This document shows positions 1 through 6,972 of a stretch of 11,611 bases of DNA, piece by piece. The number at the start of each line of letters is the position of its first letter. Position 1 is the stretch's first letter. Position numbers and translations under genes: made by a program. The notes below the pieces were generated by a model. The model did not search any database. It was given only the letters and a program-made list of their open reading frames with translations, and was not told the origin of the DNA. The stretch is taken from contig CAMBZY010000045.1 of NCBI GenBank assembly GCA_945872325.1, positions 1-11,611 on the forward strand. Reading direction: 5' to 3'. Source of the stretch: Candidatus Kuenenia stuttgartensis (lineage in GTDB: Bacteria; Planctomycetota; Planctomycetia; Isosphaerales; Isosphaeraceae).

Positions 1-1835
1 GCGTAAATTGGTTGGCGCACCTGAGCTGCACTGGCGGTATTGACGATCCTTTTGTTTTGATAAAACTGCTCAATCCCTAATGGCATTTCAAGTCCGATCC
101 TTTCAAAAACGGGCTGAATCGTCTCAGCCAGATTTTGTACAAGCTGTTCATAATGCAACTCGATCGCCCAATGATCAGGCCTGGCCAGCCACTGCTTCGA
201 TACACTTTGAAACAGGTTTAACCGATGAATCAGGTTCTTCCAATCGGAATTCCACCTGACGCCTGCAAACCGGGTCATCCGGCACGACAATGCCACATCC
301 AAAAGATTTCTCTGAGTGATAATCACGGTCGATTCAGGAAACATTCTCTGAATTAATCCCAGATAAAAGATATTATCTGGCAGTTTATCCACGACATATT
401 TCGTTCCATACCCTTTTTGCAATAACTTATCAAGATATTTCACTCTTAATGCAGTCACTTCATTATCAGACATGGAAAATCCAACAGATGCATCGAATTG
501 GCGCCCCTTTAAGAATTCGTCATAAAGGTCGGGCACCCAGGTCAACTCCCCTGCCCCTGTGATTTCCGGATGAGATGTCAGAACCTGCTCTGCAAGCGAA
601 GTGCCCGATCTGGCCATTCCTGCAACGAAGATTATTTGTGGCGTCTGAGAATTGTATTCTTGATTGTTTTTAACAATTTCTCGAGCTGGAGATTCCGTAA
701 TTCTGGCGAATTGTTCGACAAAAAGTTGAAACCTTGTTCTGTCATAAGATCGGCCAGATTTGGCAAGTGATTGCTCACGAATCATACAGGCTTGATCGAG
801 ATATCGAGCGGATTGAATATAATCGCATGTTTTATCATAATAATGGGCCAGTCCATAACCAATCAATTCGCGGTCGGTGTCAGGCTTTGAGGAGTCCGCA
901 AAAACAGCCTCCATTCGGCATTTCAAATCATCAGGCAATTTTCTACCGAGACGAGTCGCGAGCCTTCCAAGCACGCCCGCATGCTCTTTCTGCAACTCCA
1001 GGCATTTCATCCAGTTCTGTTCCGCATCCAGCATCTGGCCCTGAAGTTCGTCGATCGTGCCCAGATTCGCATAAACAGACGCCGATTTTGGAGCAATTTC
1101 CAAGCACTTTTCAAATGCAACCCGCGCCTCATTCAGCTGACCATTTTCAAGTCTTGCCTTTCCCAGATTCATCCATCCAGCGGCATCGCTTGGCCTTATC
1201 CCAACAGCCATTTCTGCATGATGTAAAGCCTTTTCAATCTGCCCTAATTCCAAAAGAGCTTTTGAGATATTCGAATGCAACTCCGGTATACGAGGCGAAA
1301 TCTGCAACGCTGACTCGAATATTCTGACAGCTTCAGCTTTCTCGCCAACTTGAAGTTTTGCATTTCCAAGATTATTCCAGGCAGGTATGCATTCCGGAGC
1401 GGCTTGAACGCATAATACAAACTCACCAATCGCATCCGTCACACGCCCGACATCCATTAATGTGGCCCCATAATTCAGTCTGACACCCAGCTGGAATTCT
1501 GAGCCTCCAGGCTCTAATGATTTCTCATAAAATCGAATGGCATTTTCGGGCTGGCCCATCGCTGAAAATGCATCCGCGAGTGCGGATAAATATAATGAAT
1601 GATCAGGCTTCATTTGCAAGGCTTCTTGAAAATGCCCCAATGCCTGACCTGGGGAACGGGTTTCCAGCAATAGCATTCCGAGCAGATAATGGGCCTGATC
1701 TGAAGCTGGATTGAGTTTTAAAGCCGCTTCATAGGCTTCTCTGGCGGTTCCATAATCGCGATTGCGATGAGCTTGCAAACCTTTTTCAAGTGAGTCATTC
1801 CACATAATTGTCGTCTCTGATGATTGTCCGGCCAT
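1..1835 (-). CDS. TPR-repeat sulfotransferase, 3' end cut by the window edge
   Basis: The minus strand is open from an ATG at 1835 to base 1, giving 611 codons with no stop in the window. The N-terminal half, about residues 11-300, is a run of tetratricopeptide repeats, roughly eight units of 34 residues with pattern pieces such as AYEAALKLNP, WNNLGNAKL and WMNLGKARLENG. The C-terminal part is a PAPS-dependent sulfotransferase domain. Its 5'-phosphosulfate loop is GMARSGTS (about residues 406-413, near base 617), and a 3'-phosphate-binding-like segment TQRNLLDVALSCR lies near residue 505. The visible end, TASAAQVRQPIY, is typical of the last part of this domain, so probably only tens of residues are missing. 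A second ATG at 1805 starts directly on the first TPR; neither start has a clear Shine-Dalgarno site. The family transfers sulfate from PAPS to an acceptor. The TPR part presumably binds protein partners, and the substrate cannot be told. It is transcribed away from the lipoprotein gene. Confidence 0.9.
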   Translation of the reverse strand, partial: MAGQSSETTIMWNDSLEKGLQAHRNRDYGTAREAYEAALKLNPASDQAHYLLGMLLLETRSPGQALGHFQEALQMKPDHSLYLSALADAFSAMGQPENAIRFYEKSLEPGGSEFQLGVRLNYGATLMDVGRVTDAIGEFVLCVQAAPECIPAWNNLGNAKLQVGEKAEAVRIFESALQISPRIPELHSNISKALLELGQIEKALHHAEMAVGIRPSDAAGWMNLGKARLENGQLNEARVAFEKCLEIAPKSASVYANLGTIDELQGQMLDAEQNWMKCLELQKEHAGVLGRLATRLGRKLPDDLKCRMEAVFADSSKPDTDRELIGYGLAHYYDKTCDYIQSARYLDQACMIREQSLAKSGRSYDRTRFQLFVEQFARITESPAREIVKNNQEYNSQTPQIIFVAGMARSGTSLAEQVLTSHPEITGAGELTWVPDLYDEFLKGRQFDASVGFSMSDNEVTALRVKYLDKLLQKGYGTKYVVDKLPDNIFYLGLIQRMFPESTVIITQRNLLDVALSCRMTRFAGVRWNSDWKNLIHRLNLFQSVSKQWLARPDHWAIELHYEQLVQNLAETIQPVFERIGLEMPLGIEQFYQNKRIVNTASAAQVRQPIY

Positions 1836-1935
1836 TGACTGTTTATGGATCCGATCAAAGTCTCATCAGGAGGTGCATCTGGCTTACCTGTCGGCACTTA
1901 TCTCTTGAAACTTGAGACTATTCTGAGGATTCCCC

Positions 1936-1963
1936 TTGACCGATTCCAGAGGCTCGCGATAAT
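1936..1963 (+). promoter_or_regulatory. sigma70-like promoter for the lipoprotein gene
   Basis: TTGACC at 1936-1941 and GATAAT at 1958-1963 are separated by 16 bases. Each hexamer matches the bacterial consensus at five of six positions. Initiation would fall near 1970, about 55 bases before the ATG at 2025. It lies downstream of the longest possible start (1845), which argues that translation does not begin there. Seen by eye only; no transcript data. Confidence 0.6.
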
Positions 1964-2024
1964 CCTGTGGATTGTAACGCAAACCCGGCTCGGATGGATC
2001 TGTACCGGGAGCAGGCCATTAGCA

Positions 2025-3014
2025 ATGAAGGCCGGCATGGATGCCACTCAAATTACTACTGTATTAAAGACTTACGGCTTATCCGCCCTGCTCTGTGGCG
2101 GCTTGGCCCTCACCGGTTGCGGCACTGTTCGCAACACGAATACGGCTCGAAGTGGCACAGAACAGATGCTTCTTTCAAGTGCGTTTGACGAGGCACTGAG
2201 GCGGATCGACTTCAGTCCTCTGGAGAACGCGCCGGTTTATTTTGAGACTAAGAATATCGAAGCTGTGGACAAAGGCTGGGTGATTTCGTCGATTCGCGAG
2301 GCCATGCTGGTGCGTGGAGTGCGTCTGATGGAGAAACCAGAGCAGGCGTCTGTGATCGTTGAGGCCCGAATTGGAGCCCTTGGAACAGACGACTTCAGCT
2401 TCTTGATCGGAATTCCGCAAATCACGGTTCCTGCGACCATTACAGGAATGCCGATGGGTACGATTCCGGAAATTGCCCTGATGAAAAAAGCCGATCAGAA
2501 GGCACTTTCCAAGGTAGCTCTTTTCGCTTACGACAAGGCGAGTGGGGGCGTGGTCTGGACCTCTGGGACGTCTGCGGGTTTTGCGAATTCCAGAAACCTT
2601 TTTATCGGTGGCCTGGGCCCGATCCAGTCAGGGACTCACAAACGGAACCCGGAATTTATGGGTGTGGTGCTGCCCCAAATGACGGTTCAGCCGGTTCCAA
2701 TCCCAATTTTACCATGGTCTGAGGAAGATCCTGACGCCTCGAAAAAGGCGGCACTGAAGTCGGACAAAACCGAGTCCAAAACACCTGCCAGCATCTCTAA
2801 GCCTATGATTGACAAGAACTTGAACTCTCCTGAAATGGGTGGACAGGAACCCGGTACAGTGGTCCCCATTCCGATCCCTTTGCCGACCGCTGGCGGGTCT
2901 CCATTCAGCATGAGACTTTTCAACGGGTTTGCTCCCAAAGACAAAGGTTTGTTACAATCCAACGCAACTGATGGCCCCAAGCCTGCAAGTGCAACTGATA
3001 AAACTCAGAAATGA
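2025..3014 (+). CDS. predicted lipoprotein of a planctomycete-type family (DUF6655-like)
   Basis: This gene encodes about 329 residues with a lipoprotein signal: a hydrophobic stretch GLSALLCGGLALTGC with the lipobox LTGC, putting the lipidated cysteine at residue 32. The frame is open back to an ATG at 1845. I chose 2025 because a good promoter ends at 1963, the extra 60 residues look non-coding, and the signal peptide then sits at the N-terminus. An ATG at 2037, with AAGG five bases upstream, is equally possible. The mature body (about residues 40-215) includes SGTEQMLLSSAFDEAL, IDFSPL, YFETKN, a conserved-looking VDKGWVISSIREAML, and GTDDFSFLIGIPQI. From memory this resembles a planctomycete lipoprotein family of unknown role (DUF6655); I cannot confirm that here. 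The last 110 residues are Pro, Lys, Ser and Thr rich, with PVPIPILP and VPIPIPLP segments. No enzymatic motif is visible. The stop overlaps an upstream ATG of the apt frame. Confidence 0.8.
   Translation: MKAGMDATQITTVLKTYGLSALLCGGLALTGCGTVRNTNTARSGTEQMLLSSAFDEALRRIDFSPLENAPVYFETKNIEAVDKGWVISSIREAMLVRGVRLMEKPEQASVIVEARIGALGTDDFSFLIGIPQITVPATITGMPMGTIPEIALMKKADQKALSKVALFAYDKASGGVVWTSGTSAGFANSRNLFIGGLGPIQSGTHKRNPEFMGVVLPQMTVQPVPIPILPWSEEDPDASKKAALKSDKTESKTPASISKPMIDKNLNSPEMGGQEPGTVVPIPIPLPTAGGSPFSMRLFNGFAPKDKGLLQSNATDGPKPASATDKTQK
2929..2958 (+). promoter_or_regulatory. possible internal promoter ahead of apt
   Basis: TACAAT at 2953-2958 matches the -10 consensus at five of six positions. A weak -35, TTGCTC at 2929-2934, lies 18 bases upstream and matches at three positions. 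It sits inside the 3' end of the lipoprotein gene and could give apt and the helicase a separate transcript. Weak call made by eye. Confidence 0.25.
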
Positions 3015-3076
3015 GTGGATTGCAGGCGAGTCTGTTCAACGATTGCATGAATAAAAAAGAAGGAAAAGCGAGCATC

Positions 3077-3604
3077 ATGGCCGACCCATTTGACCTGACA
3101 CGCTATGTGAGAGACATTCCTGACTTCCCAAAACCAGGAATCATGTTCAAGGATATCACCCCCTTATTATCGAATCCGGAAGCCCTTCGGATTGCAATCG
3201 ATCGCATTGCTGAAGCAGCTTCAAAGAAGCGTGAAATTCACGCAGTCGCAGCGGCGGAAGCTCGCGGATTTATTTTTGGGGCACCTGTGGCCATGCTGCT
3301 GAATGTCCCATTTGTGCCAATCCGCAAGCCAGGCAAATTGCCATTCGACAAAATTGGAATTGAATACGCCTTGGAATATGGTACAGATCGGCTCGAAATT
3401 CACTCTGATGCACTGACATCAGGCCAGAAAGTCTTGCTGATCGATGACGTCCTGGCCACCGGCGGTACGATGAAAGCCTGTGCAGACCTTGTCAGGTCGA
3501 TCGGCGCAGAGGTCACAGCGTGTGCATTTCTGATGGAATTGTTATTTCTCGGAGGTGCTGAGAAATTGAAGCCTGATGAAATCATTTCCTTGATCCGCTA
3601 TTAA
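3077..3604 (+). CDS. apt: adenine phosphoribosyltransferase
   Basis: Apt converts adenine and PRPP to AMP and pyrophosphate, a cytosolic purine salvage step. From the ATG at 3077 the protein has 175 residues, close to the usual 170-183. The N-terminus carries the family signature YVRDIPDFPKPGIMFKDITPLL. AAAEARGFIFG and PFVPIRKPGKLP (the flexible catalytic-loop region) follow. The PRPP-binding motif VLLIDDVLATGGT is at about residues 119-131, and the C-terminus has the expected FLMELLFLGG. The frame is open back to ATGs at 3011 and 3047. The 3011 ATG overlaps the lipoprotein stop as ATGA. I prefer 3077 because homologues begin about there and GAAGGA (3059-3064) lies 12 bases upstream, although that spacing is long. 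The helicase starts 21 bases after the stop, so the two are probably co-transcribed. Confidence 0.95.
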   Translation: MADPFDLTRYVRDIPDFPKPGIMFKDITPLLSNPEALRIAIDRIAEAASKKREIHAVAAAEARGFIFGAPVAMLLNVPFVPIRKPGKLPFDKIGIEYALEYGTDRLEIHSDALTSGQKVLLIDDVLATGGTMKACADLVRSIGAEVTACAFLMELLFLGGAEKLKPDEIISLIRY

Positions 3605-3625
3605 AAAAACGACGACTGTTCATCT

Positions 3626-5608
3626 ATGAAGCTCAACCCGGACCAAACCAAAGCAGCGCATCATGATGGAGGGCACCTGCTGGTACTGGCCGGTGCCGGG
3701 ACAGGCAAAACCCGTACCATTATTGCTCGCGCTGCCCATTTGATCTCCCAAGGCGTCGATCCCAAGCGAATTCTGGCCCTGACCTTTACTCGAAGGGCGG
3801 CGAGCGAGCTTGTGGGTCGGTTGAAGTCGCAGGTCGGCCCCTCTGCGGACAATATCCGGGCCGGCACCTTTCACGGCTTTTGCCTGAACATGATGCGGCA
3901 TTTCCCCAAGGCTTTCGGGCTTGATCAGCTCACGATTCTTGATCGTGACGACCAATTGGAACTGGTCGGGATGGTTCGTTCCGGATTTGTTCAAAAGCCG
4001 GAAAAAGGCTTCCCAAAACGTGAACGTATCACCGAATTGATGAGCTATTCCCGAAATACAAATATCGGGTTCGAAGAATACATTAAAAAGCTCGGCGAAT
4101 TTCAAGAAGCCGAGATGGCGAAGCTGAAGTCAATTCACAGAGCTTATGAAGCCCGCAAACGGCTCAGGAATTATGTCGATTACGACGACATTTTATACCT
4201 TTTTGCACGCACCCTTCATATGCCATCCATGCAGGATGTGAGCAGGATGATCGCTGGCCAGTTCGATCATATTCTGGTCGATGAAATGCAGGACACAAAT
4301 CCGATCCAGTGGCTGATTCTGGACGGACTTCGCGACCCGGCCAAATTATATTGTGTAGGCGACGATGCGCAGTCGATTTACGCCTTCCGGGGCGCCGACT
4401 TTGAAAATGTGCACAGCTTTACCACACGAGTGAAAGGTGGAACGGTTCTGCCACTGATCACAAATTATCGCAGCACCCAGCCGATCCTTGATCTGGCCAA
4501 CTGGCTGCTGGCTCAATCTCCATTGAATTATGAAAAGCGGCTTGAGTCCGCTCGCGGGACTGGCATGAAGCCGAAATTGGTGGAATTTGACAGCCCTGCC
4601 AAAGAGGCAGCGTGGGTGGTTCAAGATATTATTGAAAAGCACGAAGGTGGAATGAAACTCAAAGAAATCATGATCCTGGTTCGAGCAGCATGGATGACAC
4701 GTGATCTGGAAGCGGCCCTGATTGAAAATAATATTGAATACGAGTTTATTGGTGGAACAAAATTAATGCAAACCGCGCATGTGAAAGACCTGCTGGCTTT
4801 GTTAAGGTCAGGCATTTCCCAAAGGGACGAACTGGGATGGAGCCGTTATTTAAGGCTTTTTAATCGAGTGGGCGACGTCACTGCCAATTCGGTGATCGAC
4901 CAGGTATCGGCGCTAAAATCTGCGGAGCAGGCCATTGAAATGCTGCCGGATATTCTGGGTTCAGCAGGTAAGATTCCTGACGCTGAGCAATTGGTTCAAG
5001 GGTTGGTGGACTTGCAAAAGAATCGCAATAGCCCTGAAAAAGCGATTAAGAATGCGGTTGCATTTCTGAATCCGATTCAGAAGAAGCGTTATGATAACTG
5101 GCAGAAACGATATCGCGATTACGAGCTTTTAATCACACTTGCCAAACGCCATAAATCACTGGAAGCCTTTCTGGAGACTTATACGCTCGACCCTGTCAGC
5201 GCGACATTCGACAGCCGTTCTGATGACAAAGACATTCTCACTCTGATCACGGTGCATTCGGCAAAAGGTACGGAATGCAAAGTGGGCTATGTGATGAAAG
5301 TTCAGGCAGGCGTTTATCCGCACAGCCGATCGCTTGAAGATTTGGCGGCGATTGAAGAAGAACGGCGGATTTTATATGTCGCCATGACTCGTGCAAAAGA
5401 TGAATTGATTTTAACCAGAGTGGCAGAGCGGTTTGGATCTCCGATATTTTTCGGAGCATCGAGCGGACGAGTTGCACCTGGAGGAACCTCCGATTTCATG
5501 ACAGAATATCCACCAGAGCTTGTGGATTATGAAATGCAAGGCTTTCAGCCAAGCCCGTTCGAAGATTTAGGCCCGATTATTGCCAGATTCAGGCCTGAAG
5601 ATAATTAA
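3626..5608 (+). CDS. UvrD/PcrA-like superfamily 1 ATP-dependent DNA helicase
   Basis: This 660-residue protein carries the full set of SF1A helicase motifs in order. These are a Q-motif-like LNPDQTKAA (3-11), Walker A GAGTGKT (23-29), Ia LTFTRRAASEL (52-62), Ib AGTFHGFC (79-86), Walker B/II LVDEMQDTN (217-225), III VGDDAQSIYAFRGAD (244-258), IV ITNYRST (278-284), V ITVHSAKGTE (541-550) and VI EERRILYVAMTRAKDEL (578-594). Such enzymes unwind DNA 3' to 5' in repair and at stalled forks. Motif II reads DEMQD where UvrD/PcrA usually has DEFQD, and motif V reads GTE rather than GLE. The protein is shorter than UvrD (about 720) and ends soon after motif VI, without the long C-terminal extension. 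It is therefore best called UvrD-like rather than uvrD or pcrA. No Shine-Dalgarno precedes the ATG, which follows apt by 21 bases and may depend on coupling. Confidence 0.93.
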   Translation: MKLNPDQTKAAHHDGGHLLVLAGAGTGKTRTIIARAAHLISQGVDPKRILALTFTRRAASELVGRLKSQVGPSADNIRAGTFHGFCLNMMRHFPKAFGLDQLTILDRDDQLELVGMVRSGFVQKPEKGFPKRERITELMSYSRNTNIGFEEYIKKLGEFQEAEMAKLKSIHRAYEARKRLRNYVDYDDILYLFARTLHMPSMQDVSRMIAGQFDHILVDEMQDTNPIQWLILDGLRDPAKLYCVGDDAQSIYAFRGADFENVHSFTTRVKGGTVLPLITNYRSTQPILDLANWLLAQSPLNYEKRLESARGTGMKPKLVEFDSPAKEAAWVVQDIIEKHEGGMKLKEIMILVRAAWMTRDLEAALIENNIEYEFIGGTKLMQTAHVKDLLALLRSGISQRDELGWSRYLRLFNRVGDVTANSVIDQVSALKSAEQAIEMLPDILGSAGKIPDAEQLVQGLVDLQKNRNSPEKAIKNAVAFLNPIQKKRYDNWQKRYRDYELLITLAKRHKSLEAFLETYTLDPVSATFDSRSDDKDILTLITVHSAKGTECKVGYVMKVQAGVYPHSRSLEDLAAIEEERRILYVAMTRAKDELILTRVAERFGSPIFFGASSGRVAPGGTSDFMTEYPPELVDYEMQGFQPSPFEDLGPIIARFRPEDN

Positions 5609-5631
5609 AAGTGGGAAATGGTTGAAACAAC

Positions 5632-5667
5632 CCGATGAAATGCCAGTTTGGGCTGACATTTCATCGG
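5632..5667. terminator. inverted repeat between convergent genes, probable bidirectional terminator
   Basis: CCGATGAAATG (5632-5642) and CATTTCATCGG (5657-5667) are perfect reverse complements around a 14-base loop. They lie between the helicase stop and the 3' end of the HAD phosphatase gene. The T-run after the stem is poor on the plus strand (TTATAAT) and absent on the minus strand (GTTTCAACC), so efficiency as an intrinsic terminator is uncertain. Confidence 0.6.
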
Positions 5668-5704
5668 TTATAATAGGGGAATTCTGAAATCGGTCATATA
5701 AAAA

Positions 5705-6532
5705 TCATGCGACTCCTGCCTGTAATTCTCGGGTCAGTCCATCGGCTTCGACGTCCCATAGATTCTCGAGTAATTCCAGATCAATTTTAGCGATGGAATC
5801 GACCACAACATCTGGCTTGTACGCAAATTGGGTGAGGTCTTCAATTCGGGTAGATCCGGTGAGGACCAGAATGCTTCTGAGTCCAAGCTGAACGGCTCCG
5901 AGAATATCGGTCGCCATGGTGTCGCCCACCATAACGACCTGCTCAAGGGGAAGTCCGAGATCGCGGCATGCATCAGAAAGCATGACTGGGCTTGGCTTTC
6001 CAACGCTGAAAGCTTTCATTCCAGAGGCTGCCTCGAGCATCGCCACGGTGGCACCGCAGCCGGGCCTCAGGCCACGTTCGGTGGGGCAGTTGGGGTCCAT
6101 ATTGGTTGCAATCAGGCGGGCACCTGCCAGAATCATCCGCAGAGCGGTTTCCAACTGCTCAAAACTGAGCATTCGACCTTCGCCCACGACGACATAGTCA
6201 GGATCTTTGTCGACAATGGAAAAACCATTGTGGTGCAAGGCGGTCATCAGACCCCCTTCACCGATCACAAATGCTGTCCCACCCGGCTTTTGGCGAGCGA
6301 GGAACCGGGCTGTCGCCATGGCGCAGGTGTAGACATGCTTTTCTTCGATCGGCAGTCCAAATCGCTGTAGTTTTGTGGCGATATCACGACGATTTCGTTG
6401 ACTGTTGTTCGTCAGAAATCGAAACGGAATTTCACGATCCAGAAGCTCATGAATCAATTCAGAGGCTCCATCAATCAGTTCGGAACCGTGATAGATGACG
6501 CCGTCCATATCCAGCAAGACTCCACCAGCCAT
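5705..6532 (-). CDS. HAD-superfamily (subclass IIA, NagD-like) phosphatase
   Basis: The protein is a 275-residue HAD hydrolase with all four motifs. Motif I is LLDMDGVIYHG, with nucleophile Asp8 and acid/base Asp10. Motif II is FLTNNS (Thr41). Motif III is the lysine of VGKPSP (Lys179). Motif IV is VGDTMATDI (Asp204, Asp209), which binds Mg2+. The TNNS and GKPSP forms, the large cap insertion between motifs II and III, and the length place it in the NagD / p-nitrophenylphosphatase / phosphoglycolate phosphatase group. These are cytosolic enzymes that dephosphorylate small sugar or nucleotide phosphates; the substrate cannot be told from sequence. The frame has ATGs at 6538 and 6532. The GGGAGG Shine-Dalgarno lies one base from the first but seven from the second, so 6532 is the better start. 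The gene converges on the helicase and diverges from the methyltransferase gene. Confidence 0.92.
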   Translation of the reverse strand: MAGGVLLDMDGVIYHGSELIDGASELIHELLDREIPFRFLTNNSQRNRRDIATKLQRFGLPIEEKHVYTCAMATARFLARQKPGGTAFVIGEGGLMTALHHNGFSIVDKDPDYVVVGEGRMLSFEQLETALRMILAGARLIATNMDPNCPTERGLRPGCGATVAMLEAASGMKAFSVGKPSPVMLSDACRDLGLPLEQVVMVGDTMATDILGAVQLGLRSILVLTGSTRIEDLTQFAYKPDVVVDSIAKIDLELLENLWDVEADGLTRELQAGVA

Positions 6533-6539
6533 GACCATG

Positions 6540-6545
6540 CCTCCC
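6540..6545 (-). promoter_or_regulatory. Shine-Dalgarno site that decides the HAD phosphatase start
   Basis: On the minus strand GGGAGG lies seven bases before the ATG at 6532 and one base before the ATG at 6538. Only the shorter form has workable spacing. Confidence 0.7.
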
Positions 6546-6630
6546 TAAAACACGGGCCAAACCTCAAGACGCTTAACCAACAAGCAATCGCCATGCCACA
6601 ATCAGCTCTTCTATTGAGCATGCGCATTGA

Positions 6631-6726
6631 TACCGCCTATTTTTTAGGCTCACAGCTTCTTAAAAACGTGTCCAGATCTTGAGCCCCATGGTGACGAAAT
6701 ACCGCAAGCCTAAAAACAAAGCGGTA
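6631..6726. repeat. nested inverted repeat with alternative hairpins
   Basis: Two arms pair in nested order. TACCGC (6631-6636) pairs with GCGGTA (6721-6726), and TTTTTAGGCT (6641-6650) pairs with AGCCTAAAAA (6707-6716). A 4x4 internal loop separates the two stems and a 56-base loop closes the structure. Two local hairpins compete with it: GCCTA-TTTTT-TAGGC at 6635-6649, and TACCGC (6700-6705) with the same GCGGTA. The pairing is seen directly; any function is inference. Confidence 0.5.
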
Positions 6727-6808
6727 AAAGCATAAAATCCAAGCAATTAACCACAAATAGATTAATAATTAGGCAATCAGCGATTCACCGTAATGTAAAA
6801 AACTCTGC

Positions 6809-6836
6809 TTGACCGTTTTTTTCAATCTGGTACAAA
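6809..6836 (+). promoter_or_regulatory. candidate promoter for the methyltransferase gene
   Basis: TTGACC (6809-6814) is followed after 16 bases by TACAAA (6831-6836). The -35 matches consensus at five of six positions and the -10 at four. It would give a leader of about 130 bases before the ATG at 6973. Found by eye. Confidence 0.35.
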
Positions 6837-6955
6837 GCTGTGCAATGCCCGCAAAAGTGGGTCTGCCAGCTGCCCAGAATCCATGTCGGTACGGATAGGA
6901 AATCGCAAGTGGCTTTGAATCTCAGGCTCATGCGTACACTATGAAAAAGGCGCTC

Positions 6956-6962
6956 AAGGAGG
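6956..6962 (+). promoter_or_regulatory. strong Shine-Dalgarno site for the methyltransferase
   Basis: AAGGAGG lies ten bases before the ATG at 6973. It is the clearest ribosome binding site in the window and fixes both strand and start for this gene, against a long open frame on the opposite strand. Confidence 0.75.
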
Positions 6963-6972
6963 AGCCCAATCG

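Larger units (their letters stand above)
6546..6955. other. divergent intergenic region without a gene
   Basis: This stretch separates the HAD gene (minus) from the methyltransferase gene (plus). I see no credible coding frame, tRNA or known riboswitch. It holds a nested inverted repeat (6631-6726), an AT-rich tract around 6710-6830, a candidate plus-strand promoter (6809-6836) and a small hairpin, CCCGC-AAAA-GTGGG, at 6848-6861 with one G-T pair. The length and the elements suggest a regulatory region serving one or both flanking genes. Confidence 0.6.

Noticed and set aside
734..1327. A 197-codon open frame on the plus strand opposite the sulfotransferase
   Set aside because: It overlaps the continuous TPR-sulfotransferase frame, is rich in His, Pro, Gln and Ser in the way of antisense frames, and has no recognisable domain.
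5828..6370. A 180-codon open frame on the plus strand opposite the HAD phosphatase
   Set aside because: The minus strand carries all four HAD motifs in order; this frame has none of its own.
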